Notes: generated by a model not told the origin, from the letters alone. Shown: positions 1-12,112, counted from the first letter of the stretch. The stretch: 17,029 nucleotides of DNA from Spirogloea muscicola (GCA_009602725.1 WELB01000007.1:1158792-1175820), one strand, 5' to 3'. Program-made: numbers and translations.

Positions 1-3000
1 CGGCCGCCGCGGAGGGCCGCCCGCCGCCCCGGACGCTGCCGCTGCGAGAGCGCAGCGTGCCGGCCACCCCGTGGGCTCGCGTCATGGGGTGAGCCCCCGC
101 CAGACGGCGCGGCACGGGCTTGGCAGTGCGCCGATGGCCGGTCGTGCGCGCGCTCTGCCGAGCATGGATCAGGGTCCAGGCTTTAAGGTTTTAGGGTTTA
201 GGGTTCGAACGGGCGGACGTGCTTGGCGGGTGCGGATGGTGCCCCACGGCCGCGGTCTCACCGGCGCGCTGCCTGGCTTGTGGCGGCGCCCCAGCCAGAT
301 TCGCGGGCTTGGGGGCGGACCTGGCGCTGGGCACCCTCCAGGAGTCGGCGCGGCGGCTCCTGGTGGGCACCGGCAGCGGCGGCGAGGGCGCCGGGCGGGC
401 GTTCAGCGCGGCGCTCACGGAGCGCAACGCGGAGCGGCTGGCGCTGGCCCTGTGCCGCATGCGCGGCGCAGCGCTCAAGCTCGGCCAGATGCTGAGCATC
501 CAGGACGAGGCCATCTTCCCGCCTCAGGTGATGTGGTGGCCTGCGCCAGCAGCACTTCTACGCCGAGGCCCGAGCCTGTGCCCTTTGACGGCTTGACAAG
601 TTGCAGATCCAGATCCGGGGCGATTGTGGATCATATTACTGCATGCTGTAAGCCAAGAGGCCGAAGTATGTCATGTGGGCGTTGTCTGGTATACAGTTCT
701 GGTGAGCTTGTTAGATTCAGTCAAAGCACGCTGGCAATCACTGCAGCTGCTGTTGATAATCTAAAAGCACTAGAGATCATGCAGACTTCCTCTCCGGCTG
801 CCCTTCCTTGTCTTGTGCAACAAGGGTTGGTCTTTTTGCAAACAGAGTTGGTCTTTCTGAATGCCCTTTGAGAACCTGGTCTGCATGCACCCTGCTCCGC
901 AGATCCTGCAAGCACTGGAGAGAGTAAGGGCTGGCGCGGACGCGATGCCTCGGCGTCAGCTGGAGCAGGTTCTGACGGCGGAGCTGGGCCCGGAGTGGAG
1001 AAGCAAGCTGGCGGACTTTGACTTCGTTCCCATGGCAGCTGCCAGCATCGGGCAGGTCACTGCACAGGCCGCTCTGGGATAGAATGTCGGGTCGCATGAG
1101 CACGAACATCGAAGCACCAGGTCATGTTCTGACGTTGCAAGCTAATGCACACAGAGCACTGCACAGGAGCAGATGTGCAATCCAGGAGAAGTGCATGTCT
1201 GCAACTTTGCATTTTCGCTTCGCAGACATTTCCTTATTCCAGCAGCAACAAGGAGTCCCTGCTGAACCTCTCGTGAGATGCTGTGCTTAGTGCTACTGAA
1301 AGTTGGAGAGCTTTCCTCCTGCCAGATGTGTCTAGCACACATGCTGGGGAGGCCGGCGGCTGAGGCAGGTGTGGCTGATGTGGCCATGGATCCTGGCGAG
1401 TTGACTCTGCCAGGTGCACAGGGGGGTGATGGCAAGCGGGCAGCACGTGGCAGTGAAGGTGCAGTATCCGGGGGTGGCTGACAGCATCGAGAGCGACATT
1501 GAGAACCTCAAGCGGCTCTTGCGCTTCACCAACCTTGTGCCCAAGCAGCTGTACCTTGACCAGGCTATGAAGGTGAGCATCTTGCAGCTGCGTGCAGCAC
1601 AATCATCCACTCCTCTTGCCATTGGAGCGTTCCTCACAACGACGGGCATTTGCTAATGGAAAAGGCTATACGTCCCAGGTTCTTGGGTTGGCTTCCTTGA
1701 CTTCGCAGCATGGCCATGCGCTGAGCTGCCTCCATTCCTGAGCCCACAGTCACGACTGACGGCAGGTAGCCAAGTCTGAGCTAGCCAGGGAATGCAACTA
1801 TGTGGCGGAAGCGGAGAGCCAGAAGCGGTACCAGGCGCTGATGAAGGGCGAGCACGGTTATCACGTTCCTGACGTAATAGACGAGCTCTCAAGCCGGCGC
1901 GTGCTCACCACCGAGCTGGTTCCAGGTGAGCAGCTGAGCCTCCTTTATGCTGTGTAAGGGTCAAGCTGTCTGAGGGCGAGATATTTTGTCCTGTCAAGGT
2001 TGGACTTCAAACGGAAATTTGAGCAGATTGTCAATCTCAACCTCTGTGTGCCCAGCGTGCAGGTCTGACCATTGACAAGGTGGCGAGTCTTGGCCAAGAC
2101 GTCCGGGACAGCGTAGCAGAACGTCTTTTGAGGCTCACCCTTCGAGAATTATTTGTCTTCCAATTTATGCAGGTGAGCTTCAGCCTGTGCTTCAGGTGCT
2201 TCACAGGTGGCCCTGGTTAGCTGCCGGTGCCTTGAGAAATGGCAACTCAGCTTCTTAGAACAATTAACATGCTCCCAAGCTGCAGCCTGTCATCCTTGCG
2301 CGAGTGTGTCATTTCTGGTGGATATTTCTGGCCTAGAACAGAGCCCTGATAATGGAAGAATGAGTTTGGACATTCTAAGCTCTGTACTTGCCGAGTAGGT
2401 ACTGACTGGTGACCTCAGCTGTGCCTCTGCCGTGTTGCACATTGACAGACGGATCCAAATTGGGGCAATTTCTTGTATGATTCTGAGACTGACACGATCA
2501 ACCTCATCGATTTTGGTGCAGCGCGCAACTATCCTAAGCCATTCATTGATGACTATCTGCTCATGGTAGTCACATACTGCCTTCAGCACTTTGACATCAT
2601 GCATTTTATGATACGAGACCGGCCATAATAAAGTCCTGGGCAAATAAACCATGGCATCACATTGCAATATCCAGGTCTAGTACCTCCCCTGCATGGAGCA
2701 AATTTGACCTCTGGTCATGATTCCTTTCCTAGGAGCTTACTCTTTCTGACAATACAGGTCTTGATAGCGAAGCAGCGTACTGTGCAGGTGCGAGCATGTG
2801 CTGATAGAAACGGAGACAAAGTCATTGCGATGTCAAGGCGACTGGGCTTCCTGACTGGCGACGAAAGTGAGGTGCTGCTCGACGCCCACACGCAGGCGGC
2901 CTTCATGGTTGGCTTGCCCTTCTCCAAGCTGGGCAACTTTGACTTTCAGACAGGGGACATTACGAGGAGGTAAGCATTCACACTGCTGGCATTGTGTACA

Positions 3001-3339
3001 TCATAAGCATTGTGCTGTGGTCGCCTTTGGCTATCAGCAAAGTGTTCTGCCTGCTGGGGGTAGTCCATGCATCTGACAATGGGTCCTACACTTGATGGGG
3101 GCTTTAGGGTCACGGAGCTGGGAGCAACGTTGGTGCAGCACCGCTTGACGCCGCCGCCAGAGGCGGCATACAGCCTTCACAGGAAGCTCTCAGGGTGCTT
3201 CCTCGCATGCATCAAGCTCAGAGCCCGCCTGCCTTGCAGAGCCATGTTACTGGACATCTTTGATAACCACGAATTTGGAGCACCTTCAGCAGAGGTCGAG
3301 CAGACGCAGAAGACTGTACAAGAAGCTCAAGCTGCATAA
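1..3339 (+). CDS. COQ8: COQ8/ABC1 (ADCK3-like) atypical kinase, 5'-partial, nine exons
   Basis: UbiB/ABC1-family atypical kinase/ATPase; the COQ8 branch supports the ubiquinone-synthesis complex in mitochondria (family knowledge). The exon model, phase-consistent and GT-AG throughout, is <1-88, 299-527, 903-1055, 1414-1572, 1766-1925, 2063-2172, 2449-2565, 2788-2969, 3108-3339 (TAA). It gives 475 residues from the first whole codon at position 3. Visible motifs are the [20 protein letters not shown] entry; KxGQ as [16 protein letters not shown] (Lys about residue 89, nt 477-488); the alanine-rich loop AAASIGQV; the VAVK lysine (about 171); ELARECNY where the ExD motif is expected; [16 protein letters not shown]; and the metal-binding DFG as LIDFGA (about 320). 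The C-terminal [15 protein letters not shown] matches the COQ8 group rather than plastid ABC1Ks. The start codon and targeting peptide lie upstream of the window. The ExD aspartate is Asn here. It converges on the HAC gene. The family call is very secure; the mitochondrial COQ8 subtype is likely. Confidence 0.93.
189..205 (+). repeat. Interstitial telomere-like TTTAGGG repeat in COQ8 intron 1
   Basis: Two perfect TTTAGGG units (190-196, 197-203) flanked by partial units lie inside the first intron in the window. TTTAGGG is the plant/Chlorella-type telomere unit. It may be a short interstitial telomere insertion or a telo-box-like element; nothing in the sequence decides this. Confidence 0.7.
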
Positions 3340-4218
3340 GACAGCAATTTCAGGGTCATGGGGTAATGGCGAAATTTCACCACCCAAGGCTGCTTAATTA
3401 GTCACTCTTGTGACTAATGGCTGTGACAGAATAAGTGCCAGCTACAAGCTCTGTACATGTAGCAACTTATTTCTGCACTCTTAGTACCAGCATTCTATGA
3501 TGTATTCACAGCGCGTGACAAGCCACACCTATCCCTACAATTTCGATGTGAAGGCTATGCAAATGTTGCCACTTGGCATTGCAGCAAGGATATGTAGAGC
3601 AATCTTTTGTGGATAGACATGTGATAGCTCATGTTAGATCCCAGCTGTCAATCTTGTGAATAAATCAGGGCATTCACACTGGCTTGAGCAGACTCAGACA
3701 CCCTGGGTTTGCACCTGTCGTAGCCCAGTGCTAAATTCCTGTAGTGTTGTACAGAGCTCACAAAAGTTGCTTACAAGACTGTAACATCCGAAGATGAAGC
3801 TTTTGTAGGCAATTAACTACAGAGAGAATGTGATTGGCATGGATGCTTTCAAGCCCAAGATTCACGCTGCAGATATGCATGACTGCGTAACTGTGCTCAC
3901 AGTAAGAAGCTGATCCGCCAGGCACACTATTAGGGGGGGCAGACTTCAGGCAAGAATTGTAGCTGGTTAAGAAATTGGGGGTTTCAGGTGGATGAGTGCT
4001 GGACGTGAATTGCAAGGAGTCCGACATGCCTCTCTTCAAGCAGGCTTCTCTCTGTGATACCTTTTTGACAGCCATCTATCCCCAGATCGCTTAAATTGCT
4101 GAGCTCTGCAATTTGGCAGAGTTAAGGTTCCCAAGAGGCCCTTACCACAGCAGCTGTACCAGCTAAAGGGGATTAAGGAAGTGGCACGGAATTATACTAA
4201 TGGACCACTGAGTGAGGG
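3340..4218. other. Convergent 3' UTR region, no coding gene
   Basis: This stretch lies between the stop codon of COQ8 (plus strand, ending 3339) and that of HAC (minus strand, ending 4219). Only short open frames without recognisable protein are present. It is best read as the two 3' UTRs, about 440 nt each, meeting near 3771-3784. A plus-strand AATAAA occurs at 3659-3664, but green algae mostly use TGTAA. Confidence 0.75.
3771..3784. terminator. Paired poly(A) signals TTACA-agac-TGTAA for two convergent genes
   Basis: TGTAA at 3780-3784 is the first plus-strand TGTAA after the COQ8 stop. TTACA at 3771-3775 (TGTAA on the minus strand) is the first minus-strand one after the HAC stop. TGTAA is the usual chlorophyte polyadenylation element (known). 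The two form a perfect 5-bp inverted repeat with a 4-nt spacer, so both transcripts probably end here and overlap by a few tens of bases (inference). Confidence 0.6.
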
Positions 4219-7200
4219 CTATGATCTCTCTGCAGCGGCCTCAGCAGCTCGTTGCCGCAGCATCTCATTGACTGCTGCTCGCCGCCTTGACTCCATCTGT
4301 AGCGTTAATCGCTTCAGATGATCCTTCAAGTCTCTACACAGCACAACAGCAAAGCCATGCAATTACATTCAGTCATGGAAAGCATAGCATGAGAGCTTGC
4401 GCAAAGTTGTGAAAGGTCCTTCTCAGATGACCCAAAGACCCATATGACAAGGCAGCAACAGTGAGTGGCCAAAGCTAGGCTGTACGCCTTACTTGCACCG
4501 AGGCACTCGGCACCCAGGCTCTTTGCAGGATCGTGCATGGAGCTGAAGGAGAGTCCACATGCGCTTGCAGAGCGTGCAGCCCCCCGCCACTCTGATGTTG
4601 CACATCCTTCCATGCCAGAACAATCGCTTCACGCTGCTGCACTTGGGATATCCGCAATTCTGCCTGATGGTACACACGGACGCATGTCCCAGCAGCTCCA
4701 TCATCTTCCGTAGCTGCAAGGAGTCAAAGCACAACTTTTGATAAGTAGCCCTTCATACCTATATAAAATGACGGTCTGCACACAAGCACCAAGTTGAACG
4801 CAGTTGCTCCAGAGAAGGGACAACCCTATTACCTGTAACACTCGCTGCTGACGGGCCTCCTTATTCTGTGCGTTGCGGTCTTGAGCTGATGGATGAGGCA
4901 CGAGCTTGTGCGGATGCTTGTGTGACTCATAGCACAAGTTGCAGAGGTCAAAATCGGGGCAGACATCACACCGCCAGCCAGCACCAGTCTCAATATCCTT
5001 CTGGCACTTATTGCAAGTGCAAACGAATGCTGGGGCTGTTGGGTTGTGCAAGTGGTACAAGACCATCATGCTGGAGTGCTTGGCCCGCCGCAGGGTGTCA
5101 TACTGATAGTGGTTGCCCTGGCAGAGAGAGAGGAATGCTTGTCTTGTGTCAAAAAATTCGGACTCCATAATCTCATCTTGATCCCTCGTCTCGGCTGGCG
5201 CATCCACCACCTTCTCCTGCAGCCCATACAGCAAAGACTTGATTCAATGAGTAGGTAGATTATTGAGGGGCAACATAAGGAAATGCTTCTGTTTTATGAG
5301 ACTACACCCCAGTCCCTCAAGGACCTCAGCCGTCCACAATATGCTGAAGCCTCAGCCTCATTCGGTTTGCAGCTCAACTCAATAACAAAGAAGGTATACA
5401 GGGGTCCCAAGAGAAGATTCTGACCATAATCAATGGATGGGCTTCTTTCGCTGCTATTGGATGTCTATCTTTATCATCCCTTCGGACTTCAGCATCATAG
5501 CAACTGTGCCAACCAAGAAGTAATAGTCCATTAATAGGTGCTGCTATACGTGCTGAATGACTAGTGAGGTGCATGTCTAGGTATCTCAAAACATTGACCA
5601 TGCAAAGAGAAATTCAAGGAAGCACATTGACCATCACCATAAGTATATTGTTACGTGCTGACCTCCGACACAAATTGAAGGAGGGGCATTGGGCACAATA
5701 ATAGCGGAACCCAGATGTGATGAAGTTTCGACAGTGGGTGCAACAGTGATGCAGATGGACCATGATGAAGTCCTCCTTCATGGGCAGTATTGACTCCCCC
5801 AGCTGGATTTAATAACGTCAATCAGTCAGCTAGAAGTCTCAAAGCATGCTATGGTACGTCCAGGTAGAGAGGGGAATAAAGTAAGTGTCAAAACAAGTCA
5901 GAGGACAGCCAAAGTCTTGACATGACAGACCCAATGTGCAAAATTCAGCCCTGGCCCTAGAGAGTAACAGCTGCAATGCTGCAAGCATCTCAACACGATG
6001 TAGCTTGCCTATGCCAACACATACCTTGTGCATGAGCTGAAGGTCCAAGGAAGCATTGGCAGGTAGCTCCTCTGGCTCTGGCAGGCTCTTCCCACCACGC
6101 TTGTTAGGTGCCGCCTTGGTCTGCTTCTTTCCCTTCTTCAGGGTCTTCTTTTTTGCGTCCTCCTTCCCTTCCTCCTGTATCTCAAAGAGGTACTATGTTC
6201 ATGCTGCAGGCTAGTGCACCTGCATTTGGACACACAAAGACCAGCAAAAACCTGGGACATATACGTAGGAGGAGGACCTGAAGCTGGAGAATCATGTCCT
6301 CGGCAGCACCAGGCCAGTAGTCCCCATCGAAATATGGTAGCCTGGCAGCTGTGACCCTTGCCCTGCTCTCTCCCGTGGTCACAAAGAATGTGTCGTAGAG
6401 ATTTACAGTCTCCACCACAATACCCTCATTGGCTGCCTTCCGCAACATTGAGAGATACCTACAACCACTCAAAAACTTGATAAGACTCTAACAATGGCAT
6501 CAGGTTGCTTGCAAAGACACCTCCACTTGTTGCTCAAGAGGTAAAGAGAGACTGCAGCACTCTTGAAGTTTGGTGTGTTTTGACATTTGCCAGACTTTTG
6601 CCATGGCTAAAAAGGAGCAGTTATGAGAAATTAGTTCTACACACCACTCTCGAAGCTTGTCAGACTTGGGAGTCTTCTGTATCTCTGGATGGCAGTAGAG
6701 TATGTAATCCTCCCCTTTCAGCGGTGGACAAGCCCAAATGTAGCAGCTGCTGAATCCCCGCAGCTTGCAGAAGTCTAAATATGCAATCTGCACATATAGA
6801 CATACCAATATTCGGACAGCAATTATAGCAGATTCAAGAACGTGACATTGATACACAAAAGATTCTGAGCACAGTGTGTGCAAAAAGACCTTCATGCATT
6901 GCAACTAGCCATACCAGAATCTCGTGGTATATGTATGTGCGAAGCGCGTCTCCAGACACTGTCCTGACGTCTGGCCGGAAGTACTTCACAGAATCCAGAT
7001 AGGATAGGTAGACTCTTCTATGGTTTGGTTGAGCACAATCTGCTCCAAATTCTTGCACGTACATTCCAAAGAGGCACACCTCCACGCCTTCTATCCGTTG
7101 AAAGAGGAGGACGACCTAGACAGATTATCGAGCCCACACCTTAAGTACCAGAGCAACAGCTTCAAAGAATTGCCTTCGCAGCAAGAAGATGAAGGTCTTG

Positions 7201-10200
7201 CGCCCCACATAAATGTTCTGCAGCCTTTGTAGTTGTGCAGCACTTGCACACAAGCAAGGGTTCGAGAAGCTGGAGGTACCAAAGCTCACAAAGACCTGCA
7301 ATCGTAGGTTAAATAACGGCATATCTATACTTCATTTTCATTTTCCTCTGCATAGAGGACACATTGCTCAAAGTGACCTACCTTGGACTTGTATGCAAAC
7401 TCAGAGGCGTAGTCATGCTCCTGGAAAATCTCTAGGAATCTTGGCTTGGTTTCCACTTTCTTGTCAACTGAAGATACCACCCTCACCACAAGCGCTTCAG
7501 CTGCAGGAACCTGCTCCATCAAGGCAATGCAGTCAGCGCCAAAGCCCATAAGCAATCATCCAAGACATACTTGTAGCAGCTGATAGCATCAAAATGCTGT
7601 AGCTGGCGATGCGTGAGGATGCGTCCCTTGCGCCTAACATCACACACTTAAGCTATGTAATCACCTCCTCTGGTGGCTGCCCTGACCGCGCTGCTCTTTC
7701 CTTCCTCTCCTGCTCAAGCTTCACTGTCAGTCTTCTCTCTAAGTGGTCGCTAAGAACTGTCTTCGGAAGGTCCTTGGCTCCAAGAACAGCAGATGGGGGG
7801 AGGGGTTGTCGATTGCCAGCTTCCATCTCCCTGCAACAACATTCTGGGCAAGTGTATGCAGCCTCGCCGCCCTCATTGCGACGGGCATTGAAGAGAGCGC
7901 ATATCTGGTGTTGCCACTTCTTGCACTCATCGCATTCCACCCACTGCACCAGGAGAAAGCAACCATTCATGTCACTGGCAACAACATGAGCACAACTTAA
8001 GGTTTGTTCAAATTGAATTGTCTATATTATCAACAGTATGTTCCTCTAATTAAGGGAGCAAATACAGGTCCAGGGCCAAAGTGACTGATCAGATGTGCAA
8101 GATACAGTACATTAGCAGCACTTACCCCTTCCTCTGTTTCTTCGTCATTTTTCCGCTTCTCCAACCTAGCCTTTTGGTAGGTTGATCCTTCCATCTCCAC
8201 AACATCGCCCTTGATATCACCGTAGCAAGGCCCGCAAAAGTAGTGCCTCGATTCTCCTATGCCAACAGTGTAGTACACTGCGTTCCTCTTGATTCGTGAT
8301 CCACACGCAGTGCAGTATATTGGAGGTGGTTCAAAGGAGAGTCTCTCCATGGCACAGAGTGGGCATGCATTCTCATTTGGCTCCATGGCCTGATTCTTCT
8401 CTGCCCTAGCCTTGCTCTGCATATCACAACCAATCCAAACCTGGAGTCAAAAATTGCTGGTACCTATCAACGTACTGTCAATGCACAGCTTCATTCCCCC
8501 CCTCTTCAGGGGTCCTCACATCAAGGTCAGCAACCCTGTCAGAAGTACAACGGACCATGAAGTTGGGGTACAGGGCGCACTGCTCACCTGGCCCACCCAC
8601 TGTTTCAGGCCTCGAATGTGCTCCCTTATCATCTGAGGAGTGAAGAGCTCCATTAGGGAGGCTGCTCCACTCTTCCTCGCTTTTGGCGCCATGGCTGAGG
8701 CATTTGCCAAGGCTGACGTTGAAGAGGCCTGGGCTGCAGCCCGCTGGCTGGCTGAGGCAGCGGTGACTGCCACAGGAGCACCTGCTACCTGCTGCGCCAA
8801 GGGCCTCCCAGCCTTGGCCTCTTGCTTTGGCACTTTGCCATTCAGAGCTACAGACTCGACCTTGACAGGAAGACGATGTGTAGTGCCCAAGCTGCTTGCT
8901 TCCAGCTTCACCTCTGGCTTCACCTGACCTGCCTCTGCTCTGAGATCGACCTTGGAAAGAGGCTCGACTTTCACAGCAGGCACGTCGGCCTTGACTCGAG
9001 CAGAGGGCAAGTGCTCTCCGTGGGGCTTGGCAGTGGCAAACCCTACGTTCACCTTAGCAATCCTCTCTTGCTCCACAACATTAGCACCAGCAAGTGAAGC
9101 TGTCATAGATGTTATCTTTGGCTTCTTGCTTGGGGGTGGCGATGCAGCTGAGCCTGGAGATCCCACGCCATCCACATCTTCCTGCTGGCGCATTGCAGAA
9201 GCAGCAACTTGGCCAGGGCCTGGCAACAGTCCAGCAGGTTGAGCGGGCCCCTGCCCAGCCAAACCGCAGCCGGTAGCGGTAGTCCGCGAGGCCTGTTGCG
9301 CCTGCGCAGCATTGTTGGCTGCCGACGCCCTCTGCTGATGTACAGCCCTCCTCACCGGCTCGCACACGGGGCATCTCGTGTCCCTGCAACCCTTGTGATG
9401 CTCAAGCAGCGTCCGCGTGGCAATACAGCGTTGGTACGTACACTGAGGGTCCCGGCAGGCGGAGACGTGAGCCCACAGCTGGCGTGCCATGCTGCAGTGC
9501 AGCGTGGCCGTGCACTGGCCTTCAGGAGCCGTGCATTTGCTCCCATGTCGCAGAAAGTGGAGCCATCTTTGCTGCTTCTGGTACTGAGCTGCCCGTTGGG
9601 GGTCCACAGCTACCGCTGGAGCCGTGGTGCTTGGCGGCCCCGCTGCTCCAGCATCTGCACGGGCTTGCGTCACAGCCAAATGCTGACCTGGCTTCTGAAT
9701 CCGTGCTTGCACCTGAGCTTGAGATTGAGCCGGGCCCTGAGCCTGCGGCTGCGACTGCCCTGGCGTCAGTTGAGAAGCCTGCGCGAGCGCCTGCACGTGA
9801 CCCTGGCCCTGCCCTTCAGCCTGCTCCAGCGCTCCAGCTTGCCGTGAGTGCAGATGTTGATCTACACTCGCAGGTACTGTCTGCTGGCTGGCCGACAGGT
9901 TTGCCCGCCCATCTTTGCCCTTCACCAGAGCCTGCTGCCGCAGCAGATTCATTGCGGTGCTGCCCACCTGCTGCTGAAGCTTCTGCTGTGGCTGCTGCAC
10001 GGACGTAGTAGTGGAAGTATCTGCACCATACGTGGTTCCGTGACGCAACTGATCTGGCGGCTGAGTATCGTGCTGCTGCGGCTGCTGCTGCTGCTGCATT
10101 GGTGCCAAGCCAGGCACTGGGATCATTTTGCTGAGGGGTTGATGGCCCTCGGACACAGGCGCTGTGGGCACCATCAATGGTGGCGTGCTGCCGAGCCCTC

Positions 10201-12016
10201 CGCCCAGATCCGCAGCGTTCATAGCCATGCTTGAGGGGTTTTGCACCATGGCTGTCATGCCAATTGAACCTGCAGCCAGACATAGCAAAGTAAATGAATG
10301 ACCTTTGACTGGTGCTGATATGCAAAACTTGACAGCATATATGTCCTGCACTAACATACGTGCATGACATGTTCACTATAACAACCTTGAAGTCAACAAC
10401 GCAAGAGTTGGGAATGTGGAGATAGTTGTTGACATGATGGTGGGGACATGTATTGTGACAATTAAGCGCAACATTTGACATTGCTCTTCCAACTATGATA
10501 CTGGTGGCTCTGACGAGGACAAGTCTACTGCTTAAAACTTTCAGGCACGTGGGCTGCACGTGCAGGTCACCCATATCCTCCAATCTTTCTACAGATGACA
10601 CCATGATTCATCAACTGGCAGTCCTATGAACACGAGCATGGTGCTCTTGAGGTCCAACATAGGTAGTTGCCTTTTGACGGACTCCGGAGATGAGGGGATG
10701 AGAATTATAAGTGCACCTGGCATACGGAGTTGCTGAGTCTGCTGCCGCTGGCGAGCCTGGGACTGGAGCTGCAGGCTCTGCTGGTGCTGCTGGAGGGCAT
10801 TGGAGGAGCCATAGCTCCCCACGCCATTCATCATGGTGCCATTGGTCAACGGGAAGCCCTGGCCGTTCGCCATGGCCCCTGGCATCCTCGCCGAAGTCAG
10901 CTGCTGCTGCGGCACCAGCATGCCGCCGATGACTCCGCCAGGGGTGGGTATCATGTTGCCAGGATGTGCCCCCATCATGTTGCTGCCAAACCCTCCCACG
11001 GCGGTCGGCATCGAGTTGGAGCCGGGCGTGGGCATCATGCTGGCGCCCGTGCCCATGGCGGAGCTCGACGCCGGCGATGGTGGCCTCTGATGCATCTGCA
11101 TGCCCTGCCCTCCTGCGCCATTGGCAGTTGCAACCTGGCCACGGTTGACTGAGGGCATCATCCGCTTTGCGACCTGCTGCAGCCGGTGCTCCAGCGTGGA
11201 GACATCCGCATACACCTCCTGCGGCAGCACACATGCGAAGGTGAGTCATCATGCCATGCTCCCACACATTCTACAGCTGCTGCTGGGGCTGAGCCATAGT
11301 GAACGATGCATAAACCCTCTCCGCTTGTTCTCCTCAGCAGCTGCTCCTCGCCTCGACCCCCCTGTAGACCGGCGGTCACATGTGCATTGCCTCCCTGCCC
11401 TCGCCGTGCGCCCTACTTAGGGCATGTTGACTGCACCCTGTACTGTGGCCCTGAGCTTGCAAGAAGCGGCCCCTAAGTCCTCCCGCAGCTATGCACGAGC
11501 CTGCAGCAATTTCGTGCACAATTGCCAACGGCTTGCTCTGCCACCGGTGCTGTAGAAGCAGAAGGCGACTGAGGGCAGGCCCCCGGAGATGCATGCGCAA
11601 GGCCAACCTTTGAGGAGGCATCCTTGTACAGCTCGTCTTCCAGGCACTTGACGAAGTCGGTCAGCCGGTTGGCGGGCTGCTGCGGCCGCCGCTGCTGGAA
11701 CAGGGACAAGCTGAACCAAGGCAGCAGCACAATGACGAGTCACGAGAAGCCCCCACCCTCCATGGCCACCCGTAGATGGTCATGACGTTAGCCCGGCGCT
11801 GCGAATCAACGGTGCTGCAGCTGTGTGTGCCGGCCCGAAAGCATGCTGGCCAGCCGTGTGGGAGGCGGGGGGCGCTCACATCTGCTGCAGCACGGCGGTG
11901 CGGAGCGAGGAGTCGCCGTCCGTCTGCCAGGTCCGCCAGGCATTGGCGCCGAGCCCCGCGGCGCCCGGCGGCGACTGCTGCTGCTGCCGCGGCCGCTGCA
12001 CCACGTTCGCCTGCAT
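4219..12016 (-). CDS. HAC1: Plant-type p300/CBP histone acetyltransferase (HAC1-like), complete, 17 exons
   Basis: Nuclear acetyl-CoA-dependent histone/transcription-factor lysine acetyltransferase (KAT11 family). Exons, all GT-AG with matching phases: 12016-11880, 11814-11770, 11710-11608, 11218-10717, 10269-8588, 8416-8126, 7943-7665, 7510-7382, 7115-6915, 6787-6645, 6458-6278, 6174-6025, 5802-5663, 5503-5425, 5216-4833, 4713-4493, 4333-4219; total 1593 aa. Domains: plant-HAC N-terminal helices (about 30-130: [27 protein letters not shown]) followed by MIPTPG motifs; Gln-rich region; TAZ1 (492-573); basic stretch SKKPK (about 642); [10 protein letters not shown] (about 802); RING-like Cys cluster (840-890); PHD ([18 protein letters not shown], from 921); HAT (about 975-1300) with YLDSV Asp1097 and Trp1171-Tyr1172, matching p300 catalytic residues as I recall them; ZZ1 (about 1301-1345); ZZ2 (1420-1460); TAZ2 (1483-1560). 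There is no bromodomain, as in plant HACs. ATG 12016-12014 is supported by an in-frame TAG at 12040-12038. Exon 1 and the intron 4 boundaries are the least certain. Confidence 0.95.
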
Positions 12017-12094
12017 CTTGCCGGCGGCGCCGCCCGGCTAGCCGGCGCCCGCCGGNCCCCCGTGGCGCCGTACCAAAGCTCCAGCGGCCTGCAG

Positions 12095-12112
12095 CCGCCG
12101 CCGCCGCCGCCT

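Noticed and set aside
71-871. Long plus-strand open frame overlapping the first COQ8 exons
   Set aside because: It runs in a different frame through introns 1 and 2 and encodes low-complexity Arg/Gly/Ala sequence; the spliced frame gives clear COQ8 motifs.
7125-7281. Possible extra HAC exon on the minus strand (starting VFVSFGTSS after an AG)
   Set aside because: It ends in a stop and lies in the intron between exons 8 and 9. Splicing 7382 to 7115 gives the conserved [18 protein letters not shown] without it.
8126-8588. Search for a bromodomain between TAZ1 and the PHD/HAT region, as in animal p300
   Set aside because: The exons run directly from [12 protein letters not shown] and WVGQ to the RING-like cysteine cluster; no bromodomain sequence is present, as in plant HACs.
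9209-9847. 212-residue plus-strand open frame
   Set aside because: It is the antisense shadow of the Gln-rich/TAZ1 exon of HAC.
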